Part shown: positions 25,622 to 35,728 of the stretch, one piece after another
Position numbering within the stretch: the stretch's first letter is position 1
Layout: each line of letters starts with the position of its first letter
Source of the DNA: Dictyophora rubrovolvata
Lineage: Eukaryota; Basidiomycota; Agaricomycetes; Phallales; Phallaceae
DNA: 64,000 nt
Direction of reading: 5' to 3'
Assembly (NCBI GenBank): GCA_029959195.1
Contig: CP114126.1
Span: 682,001-746,000, forward strand
Notes under the pieces: model-generated
What the model saw: only the letters and a program-made list of their open reading frames with translations
What the model was told of the DNA's origin: nothing
The model's database searches: none
Made by a program: the position numbers and the translations under genes

Positions 25622-25685
25622 TATATAAACTCAATCAGCCTTTCGCACCGCCTTTACTTTACCTTTTGCCCCGGTTTTCTATTTT
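25622..25685 (+). promoter_or_regulatory. TATA box and pyrimidine-rich leader of GLN1
   Basis: TATATAAA at 25622-25629 lies about 70 nt before the glutamine synthetase ATG and is followed by a C/T-rich tract (about 25640-25685) with TTTACTTTACC and a TTTTCTATTTTC run. This layout is common at highly transcribed fungal housekeeping genes. Assignment is by position and motif only. Confidence 0.6.
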
Positions 25686-25699
25686 CATTTATCATCAAT

Positions 25700-26996
25700 A
25701 TGTCTGGACAGTGGCGTTCTGACCTTCTTAACCATTACCTTCAACTCGACCAGGGTGAGAAGTTCCAGGCAGAATGTATGCTTTCCTCGTAATCTGGTTA
25801 TATGCGTGCCTTCTAATGCGTATCAGACGTCTGGATCGACGGCGATGGCGGTCTGCGTTCGAAGACAACCGTAAGCTTTTTCTCGCTTTCTTTTATCTGA
25901 TGTTTACATATGTTCTTTCTCCTTAGACGGTTACTAAAGATTTCAAGGATATCCAAGATCTCCGTGTATGGGACTTCGATGGTTCATCCACCAATCAAGC
26001 ACCAGGTCATGACTCAGATGTGTATCTTCGCCCTGTCGCCACTTTCAGGGACCCCTTCCGGCTAGGCAAGAATCTTCTAGTCCTGGCCGAGACTTACAAC
26101 AGCGATGGCACCCCCAATAGGACCAATTACCGTCATCATGCCAAAAAGGTCATGGATCTTGCCAAAGCATCTATACCATGGTTTGGTATTGAACAGGAGT
26201 ATACTCTTTTCGATGTAGACGGTACTCCTTACGGTTGGCCGAAAGGTGGTTTTCCTGGTCCCCAGGGCCCCTATTATTGCGGAGTCGGTGCGTTCTTTTT
26301 TTTTGTATTATCGTGGCGTCGGTGATGCATTTTTACTAATGTTTACTTGACCACAAGGTGCTGGCAAAGTCTTTGCTCGTGACTTGATTGAAGCTCACTA
26401 CCGTGCTTGCTTGTATGCCGGTGTCAACATCAGTGGTATCAATGCCGAGGTTATGCCATCTCAATGGGAATTCCAAGTAGGTCCGTGCGAGGGAATAGAG
26501 ATGGGAGACCATCTCTGGATGGCTCGTTACCTTCTCACTCGGATAGCTGAGCAATGGAACGTCAAAGTTTCTTTCCACCCCAAACCACTTCAAGGCGACT
26601 GGAATGGTGCTGGATGTCACACCAACTACTCGACCAAGGAGATGCGTGAACCTGGCGGTCTTAAGAAGATTGAAGAGGCCATCGTCAAACTGTCTAAGAG
26701 ACACAGCGAACACATCGCTGTTTATGGTGATGACAACGAGTTAAGATTGACAGGACGCCATGAAACTGGCCACATTTCCTCATTTAGCTCTGGTGTCGCA
26801 AACCGTGGTGCGAGTATCCGAATCCCTCGACATGTTGCTAATGTTGGATATGGTTACATGGAAGATAGACGTCCTGCATCAAATATCGGTATGTAATGTT
26901 GTCATTCTCCGCTCTTGAATGGCTTGGGACCTTTCGTTTCTAGACCCTTACCGTGTTACAAGCATCATCGTCGAAACAACAATTCTCAACAAGTAA
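25700..26996 (+). CDS. GLN1: Glutamine synthetase (type II)
   Basis: Makes glutamine from glutamate, ammonia and ATP in the cytosol; the main entry point for ammonium. About 355 residues from five exons. Beta-grasp domain: [51 protein letters not shown]. Catalytic domain: [13 protein letters not shown] (metal-binding Glu), [40 protein letters not shown] (ammonium/ATP site), [29 protein letters not shown]. It ends with the short exon [17 protein letters not shown]. All introns are GT-AG. Strong basal promoter features lie upstream. Confidence 0.97.
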
Positions 26997-27268
26997 ACGT
27001 CTTGTTTAACTCTGGTTCTGAAGGATATCTTGGATTCCTCATCTAAAGGTCAAGGGTAAAATGGAGACACATTTTCAACACACTGATTAGTTAACCTGAT
27101 AATCCACAAATATTTATCTGCATTCCTTGTAATCCCATTTCCCCATTAGTGTTTAATTCAGTAGAGAAATTATATACACAACGGACTACGCACTGAGCGG
27201 AGAACGCGAGAACAAAGCAAGAACAAAGCCGGATCGTCCCCGGCGCTTACTAAGCAAGGTACAGCCTT

Positions 27269-28759
27269 ATGTCCCAAGCTGCCAAATCCAGCAATGATAA
27301 AATACCCCTACCAGCATTTTTAAAACTGCTCACGTCTACAGGGCTGTCCATGAACAATGCTATGGCAGTCACTTCCAAAATGTAAGTTTTTTTTCTCCTC
27401 AGAAGTCTCGTCGGAATACGACATCCGGCATGCCTGACCGTTCAGCTATAAGACTTGCAATACTCCCGCTTCATTAGCATTAATTACCGACGACCGATTA
27501 TCAGCCCTGCATATTAATGAAAAGGAGCATCGTCGACTCGTTTTATCTGCAGTCAAAAAGGCAGGGTTCAAAACCCCATCTAAAGACCCGGCAATCTTGG
27601 CAGCTTCTGCGCATGACCTTGCTGAGTCCTCGTCTAAATCTAATTCTCTTGCGGTGCGTTTTCGAACCCTCTTTGGCGAGCTCTAACTCAAATGCATCCA
27701 CAGAAGAAGGCGTCTCCTAAGAAAAGAAAAAGGAGCGAGGCTAGTGAAGATGCAAATGAGTTCTTGCCAGAACCACCAAAAGAGGAGAAAGGGTACGGAG
27801 AATTTGACTTCAAAGAGATCCTAGACGAGAAAGTATGTTATGTCTTCCTTTCTGTGTCAAGACTACTTTATTAAGATGCTGGTTTATTTGCCAAGATATT
27901 ACTTACGCGAACCGCCGTTATTAATCGCTCTCCTGTAATGACAGCTTGGGCTACTATTGTTGCAGAACGAATGGGCTTCAAGCGGGAGGAAGCATTGAGT
28001 GTTGGTAACTAATTTTCTATTTCACTGTTTCTCTGAGTTCATTAAAGTTCTAAGCTTCTGCATATACCGAGATGAACGCCACAAGCAAGGGAGTGAGTCT
28101 TGGCATCTTCGATCAGAACAAAAACCAAGGCTTGGAAGCTTCAAAAAGTGGCGGTCAGCCTTATGTTGACTTTATGAGCAGACGGTAATTTTTGTTTTAC
28201 CTTTTCGCGCTATGATTATTCAATCGACCTAACTTTGGCACTCAGGATGTAAGGAAAGATATACCCAGTCCCAACATTAAACAGATACTCATTTAGTTTT
28301 TGCGTTGTCAGACCATTATATAAAACAACGGAAGACCAGTGGCGAGCACTGCTCAAGGGGGATCCTATTCCGCCTTCCACTGCATACCGATATATCACAA
28401 ATGCATTTCGTCAGACAACTCGGCATATTATTGGGGCGATGCGGCTTGTCGCAGAGTCTTACGATCCACAAGAGTTGAATCGGGTAGCGTTCGGTTTATA
28501 TGCTAGTTTTCGTCCCGATGTAGACGGTTGGGGTAAAAAAGCAGAAATTAAATGCAGCACCATCTTGGCCGTTAAACGGAATTCATCTGCCCCAGAAATT
28601 AATAGTACCGCTCCGCCTCTTGATGAAGCTCCGAGTCGCGGTTTGGACGATGAAGTGGAAAGGCAACATATATCTGTACTTTACGAGGACGCTGTTGATG
28701 CCAAGCGACCGAAAATTGAAGTAGATGAGGCAGAAGGATTTGAACATATGGTAAAATAA
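27269..28759 (+). CDS. conserved fungal protein of unknown function, probably nuclear
   Basis: Six exons encode about 380 residues. The N-terminal part (MSQAAKSSNDKIPLPAFLK, SKIYKTCNTPASLALITDD, HRRLVLSAVKKAGFKTPSKD) is followed by a basic nuclear-localisation-type cluster KKASPKKRKRSEASED. Then come VINRSPVMTAWATIVAERMG, FKREEALSVASAYTEMNATS, KGVSLGIFDQ, QPYVDFMSRRPLYKTTEDQW, YITNAFRQTTRHIIGAMRLV and FGLYASFRPDVDGWGKKAEI. The globular core after the basic cluster looks conserved in character, with many aromatic and aliphatic positions; the tail is acidic and ends EGFEHMVK. I do not recognise a named domain. One intron (about 123 nt) is longer than its neighbours. It follows GLN1 on the same strand and converges on IDH1. 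Confidence 0.75.
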
Positions 28760-29107
28760 TTACCGGCTACGTATGTATATATGTATGACAGTTTATGTAT
28801 AACTATGTACGTTTCTTTGGCAAAAATCATATTACATACCGGTATGCTGATAATAGCTCATGGAGAAGACCAGGAGACGAGGAAGAAGAAGACAAAGGAA
28901 AGGTCTCGTCACATAGGGTTTGGCCCTCAGAGACTTCATGGATTCACACACACACGGATACCGTGAGGGGCACTTTAATAGAAAAGGTATTCGTGTCATG
29001 TGTAGTATATGATAATCTATGGTCATATTTCTAAATAAAATAATTATGTTGATATATTCGCTCTACACATTACTATGTACTTTGAACAACAGCACGTCAC
29101 TCAGAGA
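28760..29107. other. convergent 3' region, no gene seen
   Basis: These 348 bp lie between the stops of the unknown gene and IDH1. They include AT-rich stretches such as TATGTATATATGTATGA near 28770 and a short ACACACACAC run near 28945. I see no coding potential. Confidence 0.5.
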
Positions 29108-30556
29108 CTAGAGATTTTTGATGATTTCTGCGGTGAATTCAGAGGTGCTGGCAGATCCTAAAAAAGCAAAATTATTAGCCATGCACATATGACCACTGGA
29201 GTATGTATTGACTCACCGCCCATGTCTGCAGTTCTAATCTTGCCTGCATTTATTACTCCAAGTGTAGCAGATGCAATTGAATCAGCGATGGTGTCCAGTC
29301 TAGTTAAAAGTCCAGTTAAAACAATTGTTGCGACGTGTAGAACGGAACGTAACACACCCGAGATGCCGTAACATCATCGTTGAACTCATGACCATGGCAG
29401 CAGGATTGGCGCGATTGGTACCCATAATGTCTTTAGCAACATGGCGGCATCCAGGTTCAAACAGGGCATGTTCTCTGCCAACATTGCAGCCTGGAACAAT
29501 GCCTGGTCCTCCAACAAGGGCTGCACCGATATTAGAGACAATGGCACCATACAGATTAGGCATAACCATGACGTCAAATTGCTGAGGACGAGCAACCAAT
29601 TGCATAGAACTAGGCAAACAAGTCAAGAGATAGTAATCAAACAACAAATGGCTTCTTCGTACGTATTATCGACAATCATGTCATTGCAGATAAGACCTGA
29701 GCTCTTATATTCCTCTGCGATTTGACGGAATGTATTCAAGAAAAGGCCGTCACCTAGTTTCATGATGTTAGCTTTATGAACACATGTGACTTTCTGCGAG
29801 AAAACGATTCCTCCGTATCAAAATTATTATCAAAAAATATATGATACACTTACTTTACGATTATTCTTCACTGCGAAGTCGAATGCAAATCGAATTATAC
29901 GCTCGGACTTGGCTCGGGTTATAACTTTTAAGGATTCGACAACTCCGGGGTAACTTTGATGTTCAAGTCCAGAGTATTCACCCTCTGTGTTTTCGCGAAT
30001 GATAGCGAAGTCTACGTCTTTATGTCTAGTGGGAAATCCTGGAAGAGACTTGCACAGAACGACGGAAGCGTAAATATCCAATTGCTGACGCATGGCTACG
30101 TTCCATGAGATGTGTCCAGTTTGAGAAATTGGGGTAAAAAGAATTCCTGTAGCGAGATAGATCCATATGTATCGATACGAAATTATTTCGCCATACCTTT
30201 GAGACCGACTCTGTTTCGTTTTAGAGATTCCATAGCTTTTTTGAAGAGGTTTTCGCCTTGAGAGGAGACGCCTGACACATCGTACTGCTCCCATTCAATT
30301 GGTGCGTTGACATGTTCAAATATGTCCTTGACCGAATCGGTAATCTCTGCGCCGATACCATCTCCTGGGATGAGAGTTACAGTGTAAACGCCTCCGTATT
30401 TGGTCGGAAGCTGGTTAAGGAAATCAAGATGGGCAAAGCAGCGGAGATTTTAGTGTCAGTCACCTTTCTAGAGACCCTCGGATAGCCTGCGGTCAGCGTT
30501 GTCGCAGTCCTTGTGTAGAGAGGAGATGTCCTCGCTAACGTTCTAGGTAACAACAT
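29108..30556 (-). CDS. IDH1: NAD-dependent isocitrate dehydrogenase, subunit 1 (mitochondrial)
   Basis: Idh1 is the regulatory subunit of the TCA-cycle NAD-IDH, which makes 2-oxoglutarate. Exon 1 encodes an Arg/Thr/Ser-rich mitochondrial presequence ([18 protein letters not shown]). The mature part has [110 protein letters not shown] and [20 protein letters not shown], and ends [12 protein letters not shown]. The call of Idh1 rather than Idh2 rests on GHISWN at the substrate site and the [15 protein letters not shown] block. Eight or so canonical exons. Start codons of IDH1 and the hydrolase gene are 230 bp apart. Confidence 0.93.
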
Positions 30557-30786
30557 AGTGATGAGATTGCTCAGTATTGCAGTAAGTGTGACATGTGACA
30601 ATTAAAAGTGACATATCCGTTGAGAATTTTTTTTGAAGCGGCCGTGGATGGCCGGAACAGCCATCCCCAAGGCCATCCGAGGCCATCATCTTGGGGGGGC
30701 ATATATATATACACAAAATCTGAGATAGAGATTTACTACCCTTGATTTTCTCCATACCTCTATACCATCTTTAATTCGACGGGCCC
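30557..30786. promoter_or_regulatory. shared promoter IDH1 / alpha-beta hydrolase with clustered GGCCATC motifs
   Basis: The intergenic region holds GGCCATC at 30671-30677 and 30681-30687, its inverted copy GATGGCC at 30647-30653 and a near copy at 30659-30665. The two direct copies lie in the loop of an inverted repeat CCCCAAG (30665-30671) / CTTGGGG (30690-30696). A TATA-like ATATATATATAC run follows at 30701-30712, about 75 nt before the hydrolase ATG. The arrangement suggests a transcription-factor site cluster. Confidence 0.5.
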
Positions 30787-32750
30787 ATGCGGACGCTGTC
30801 CTTTTATATCGTTGTTTTCTGTCTGATAGCACCGTTTTATGCAATACCGCCTTTCTCTTGGGCATATGTCACCTACAGTCTGTGGTGTTGGTCCTTCAGC
30901 TCGTCCTCGACTTTCAATCTGTGTCTATTTTGTTGGTGCATTCTTGAAGTCGTCTTTAGCGTGTACTATCACCTACTAGCCAACAGAATTTCCACCACGA
31001 TTCCGGAACCCCATGCAATCGAACTCGACACTCTGAGCAGTGCTTTCAAGCGTATCCTTCAGGCAGGGATGGCAGGATTGCCCTTGGGTTCGGAGCTGGA
31101 ACCATTAACAGATCAAGTTGCGTTTGACGAAGAACAAAGCGCAAAGGAACGCGGCTCCGTCCCTCCGTCAAACAGTCCCCTCTATTCCATCGAGACACTC
31201 AAGTTTGATGACCCCCGCGCAAAGGATCATCGGGAATATATGCGTACATGGTTTCATAGGAAGCCATGGGACGAGATACACGCTCATGAAGTACGCCAGT
31301 GGTTATATTGGTCTATATTCAATGGAGCTATGCCAGCGGAGGATAATATTCCTGCTGAAAACAAAGCCCTCATTGAGGAGGCTTTAATATTACTTCAACA
31401 ACGCTCAGGAGCAATTTTCAAGGAAGGTTCCAATCCCGAATGCAAGCCTCTGCTCCTCACGATAGACCCGGTTATCATTCGATCCCGCCCGCTATTTTTC
31501 TATGCAGGCCTTAAAGTCATCAACAAAGCAATACGGGCTTTTTTGATCCATTATCACAATTTTGAATATCACAAACAGGGCCATCTCGAGTAATATGTTC
31601 CCTTCAACTATTTTCTCCCGTGCAGCGTAGCTCTAACCAACAAGCAGATATCTTATACGTAAACCTCTCGCTACCAGCGCTACACAGCATCGCCCGCTTG
31701 TGTTTATTCATGGACTCGGTTTAGGCTTCCTTCATTACTGGACCACATTTCGGTTGCTCTCGACGAAATTGCCCTCTCGTTATATCATGATCCCCCTCCA
31801 ACCCCAGATATCTCAGGACATCTTCCACCCCCGCTTCCTAATACCCTCAACTCCTAAAGAATCAGCAAGACATCTATCCGAAGTCATCGTATCCCTTGGC
31901 TGGGACAAATGTGGTATCGATTTATTAAGTCATTCAAAGTTAGTAGGTCTTTTTCTTTTAAACCCTCTCCGCTCATTACCACATAGTGGGACTTTTTTCC
32001 ATGCTTGGATGCTTAAATATCATCCGAATCTAGTAAAGCGTTCGTGTCTTGTCGATCCGGGTATTATTTTTTTTAAAGTGTTTTTTTTTGTCAATCTTTC
32101 TGATAAGTCCTAGTATCGATTTGCACCTGGGAAGGAGGTAGTATTTCACATGTTCGTGAGACTGCTGTGTGATTTCTAACCCGTTTCTCTGTCATTAAGA
32201 CCTGTGCTACAGATTCTTTTATCAGCCTTGTTGGACTGTATGTACCCCTATAGCTTGACCTCTAATTGGTTTTTATCTCAAAGCTTGACAGGGTACTCAG
32301 ATTTTAATACGCTATTTCGTTTGCACGGAATTGGGCGTTGCAAATGTTCTTCAACGCCATTTTGATGTGAGGCAACTCCACGATTTATATATGCCCCCAA
32401 GTAACTAACAGGTTTTTAGTGGATCTCCAATTCTCTGTGGTTTGAAGATGTTCCAAACGCCTTGGATCCGGACAAAACAATGGTTCTTCTTGGTGGCCAA
32501 GATATATTATCGAACATGGAGGTTCGTTTACCATGATACATATAATGGTATCTCCTTCGATTTACATATACTATTTTAGAGGGTGCATCGATATTTGCGT
32601 TCACATGGTTTAACTAAAAGTATATGGTTCGATCCGGACGGGCGGCACGGCACAGCTATGAGTGGGGCGGGAGCTGAGGTCATCTTTCGCTGGCTTCAGC
32701 TTGGGGCTGAACCTCAACAGTCAATTGAAACCAATTTGCGTGGGTTATAA
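30787..32750 (+). CDS. membrane-anchored alpha/beta hydrolase
   Basis: The N-terminus (MRTLSFYIVVFCLIAPFYAI and further aromatic hydrophobic stretches to about residue 65) should form membrane segments. A helical region of about 180 residues precedes the hydrolase fold: HRPLVFIHGLGLGFLHYW (oxyanion-side HG motif), the nucleophile elbow DLLSHSNGTFFHAW (Ser in S-H-S-N-G), the acid loop MVLLGGQDILSNME and the catalytic His in FDPDGRHGTAMSGAG. The catalytic triad therefore looks complete. The intron after HKQGHLE joins to YLIRKPLATSATQHRP, and later junctions are all GT-AG. About 490 residues. Substrate is unknown; esterase or lipase-like activity is a family-level guess. It converges on the SDR gene (74 bp between stops). 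Confidence 0.82.
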
Positions 32751-32824
32751 TATAGAGTTTTAGGGCCACATCTATTTAGTAATTACATACTACAACAATC
32801 GCTAATATTTATTTTATCTCCCTC

Positions 32825-33814
32825 TCATGCTCGATAGCTGCTCAGTTCAGAATCGTTCCAAGATAGAAATTTACCGCTGTACTCGGGAGATGCGTTAAGA
32901 GACAGGGCTGCGATTACATGTCCTGGCTCGTCTGGCTTGACGAGTTCTCCATTATGGAATGCATCCACGAACTCTTGGTGTTTATCTAGGTCCATATGGT
33001 CACGTCCTTCTTCACGCAAATTTTTCTGCATCTAACAAGATTTCGACATTACGAGCTATGAGGAATTTTAGATTTATGGGGTTTACCTCTGTATCCACTT
33101 TTCCGGGGCGGATAGCTATCGACGTGATATCGCGTTCCTCCGAGCCTAGGGTTCTGTCGAGAATGAAAACCGCAGAAAAGACATTTGATATAAAAAGACA
33201 TACCTGCAGAAACTGTTCATTGCTGCCTTGCTTGTGTTGTATGCACCCCAGCTTGCCACGTCTCCAGTAGCAGCACCCGAACTGACAAAGATGATTCTCC
33301 CCTTGCTTTCCCGCAACCGGGGTAGAGAACTTCTAACGGTGTGAAGAATAGAAAAAAAGTTGACATCGAAAACTCGCTTCCATTCAGCTACGGTAGAGCT
33401 TTGGGAGCCTATCCTTCCGTGGGCCATCACGCCGGCATTCAGAACCAGTCCGTCAATCCTCGCATAACCATCGATGACGGCTTTCGTCGCAGCTTCGTCA
33501 GTTCTGCAAGGCAGAGATCAACTACGTCGTGGAATGATTTGAAAAATCAAAACTGACACGTCGCATTGGATGATGCTCAGCTGTGAAGGAAACTGTCGGC
33601 TAAGCTCGTCCAAGGCTTGCGTACGAGAACGGGAAAGGCCGACAACGCGCACGCCAAATTTGGCTAATAGAATTTTCGTGACAGACAGGCCAATCCCTCT
33701 GGCAAAAACAAAAAAAAATACGTCAATTTACATATTCCATATATAATAACATGTTCTGATATTAACCCGCCTTGACGCTCCGGTCACTATGATTAGCGGG
33801 ATTGCTTGGGACAT
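32825..33814 (-). CDS. short-chain dehydrogenase/reductase (SDR), cytosolic
   Basis: A classical SDR of about 250 residues. The cofactor motif is VTGASRGIGLSVTKILL (TGxxxGIG) near the start MSQAIPLIIV; NAG is in GLVLNAGVMAHGRIG; the active-site Ser is in GRIIFVSSGAATG; and YxxxK is in WGAYNTSKAAMNSFCR. After RPGKVDTEM the last exon reads LREEGRDHMDLDKHQEFVDA, then LSWNDSELSSYRA. The style resembles YIR035C/sepiapterin-reductase-like fungal SDRs, which reduce carbonyls with NADPH; substrate unknown. The intron that splits SRG (33699-33770) begins with GC: only TCA AG|GC...AG|A GGG ATT keeps the TGxxxGIG motif. Start codons of SDR and PDB1 are 221 bp apart. Confidence 0.88.
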
Positions 33815-34035
33815 TGGGGAGCAAGTGAATTAGCGCCCTAAATTTGCTCGCCAGCTACTCTTTTTAGGCCTTTCAAATTTGCAGTCATCTCTGCGACGTC
33901 GAGGAAGGCTCTTAGACCCCCCAAAAGACTCCTTGTGATTAGCTAATTGCCCACGGTGCCATAAGTAGGTGTTAATCATACACTTATGAGCGCCTTGACC
34001 AGTTCCTGAACGCTGTCAGGTTGTTCGTTACCACA

Positions 34036-35604
34036 ATGTCGTCTCGCTCGTTGTTAGCTCGGATTGGATCAACCACTACAAGATATAACAGTTCGCTGAC
34101 ACGGTTCTCGCGTTCTACCCTTAATGCTTCGTCCACGCGGTTACAGAGACGATGGGCTAGCTCCGAGTCAACCAAGGTAAAAGATACCCTTTTTCAGACA
34201 GCTCTTTTTCACTGATTGTTTCGACAGATGACTGTTCGCGATGCCCTGAATTCAGCAATTGAGGAAGAAATGATTCGTGATAAACATGTTTTTGTTATGG
34301 GAGAGGAGGTTGCCAGATATAACGGAGCTTACAAAGTAGGCAGCAGTTACTTAAGTTTCAACAAAAACTCGGCCTACGTTTGTCATAGGTTACCAAAGGG
34401 CTATTAGATAAATTTGGAGAAGATCGTGTTATTGATACCCCTATTACTGAGATGGGTTTCGCTGGTCTGGCTGTCGGTGCAGCACTTGCCGGCCTTCGAC
34501 CAATGTGAGAAACCAACTTGTTCAACTGTTACATTCTTTTACCTCACATAAATACAGTTGCGAATTCATGACTTTCAATTTTGCCATGCAAGTACGTTAT
34601 AGAATCGGGACCTCAACATAAGACCTTTATTTTAATTCACCTAGGCTATTGATCATATAGTCAACTCGGCAGGGAAAACATTATATATGTCGGGAGGGAC
34701 GGTTCAATGTCCCATAGTTTTCCGTGGTCCCAACGGTGCAGCCGCAGGAGTCGCAGCTCAACATTCCCAAGACTATGCATCATGGTACGGTCAAATACCC
34801 GGTTTGAAAGTCGTCAGTCCCTGGAGTTCAGAGGATTGCAAAGGTCTTCTTAAGGTCTTGTTGTTCAATATTTGCTATAACGCCCTATCTGTTATCTAAT
34901 GACCTTTTCCTTTCAGGCTGCTATCCGAGACCCTGGGCCAGTTGTATTCCTAGAAAATGAGATGATGTATGGTGTCGAATTTCCCATGTCGCAAGGGGCC
35001 CTGTCAGACGAGTTTCTCCTTCCCATTGGTAAAGCGAAGGTAGAACGAGAAGGCTCTGATGTTACGATCGTGGCCCATAGCAAAATGGTGACACACAGCT
35101 TGGAAGCCGCTGATGAGCTAGCCAAGGAAGGCGTCAAAGCTGAAGTCATTAACCTCCGTAGTATTCGTCCGTTAGATATCGAAACTATCATCAGATCGGT
35201 TAAGAAAACAAACCGGTACGTAGTACCCGCGGTGGTCCCGATCTCAATTGGCTAAATTTCTGCAATTTAAGACTTATCACAGTCGAGGGAGGTTTCCCCG
35301 GGTTTGGCGTTGGTAGCGAGATATGTGCACAGATTATGGAAAGCGAAGCCTTTGATTATCTTGATGCACCCGTCGAACGAGTCACTGGCGCTGGTGCGTA
35401 TTTTAACTCCCTCTTGATCTAAATATTTCTGACACATTTGTTGTAGATGTTCCGACGCCCGTACGTTAGACTTTTAGTCTCCTGACCTGGCCTCATTAAT
35501 TTCTTTCGCTTTTCTAGTATGCATCTAACCTAGAAAGCCTAGCATTCCCGGACGCTCCGATTATCACCAAAGTTGCCAGACGGGCACTTTATCGAGTCAA
35601 ATGA
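34036..35604 (+). CDS. PDB1: Pyruvate dehydrogenase E1 component, beta subunit (mitochondrial)
   Basis: E1-beta pairs with E1-alpha in the thiamine-diphosphate step of pyruvate oxidation to acetyl-CoA. A Ser/Arg-rich presequence ([20 protein letters not shown] to about residue 45) precedes [144 protein letters not shown] and [17 protein letters not shown] 13-15 nt exon encodes most of DVPTP before [20 protein letters not shown]. It ends RRALYRVK. Introns are GT-AG. Confidence 0.96.
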
Positions 35605-35728
35605 CCATATGACTGGACGGGTTTCAAAAACTATGATCTTGACATAATGCAACCTATGGATTGAGTAGGTTTAGACATCCTTAGTACAATACCTTCGCAG
35701 CGATCTATTCTACCTTATATACATATTC

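Noticed and set aside
31620-31680. A 19-nt intron in the hydrolase gene
   Set aside because: The acceptor AAGCAG|ATATCTT gives an uninterrupted frame (LEYLIRKPLATSATQHRP), so no second tiny intron is needed.
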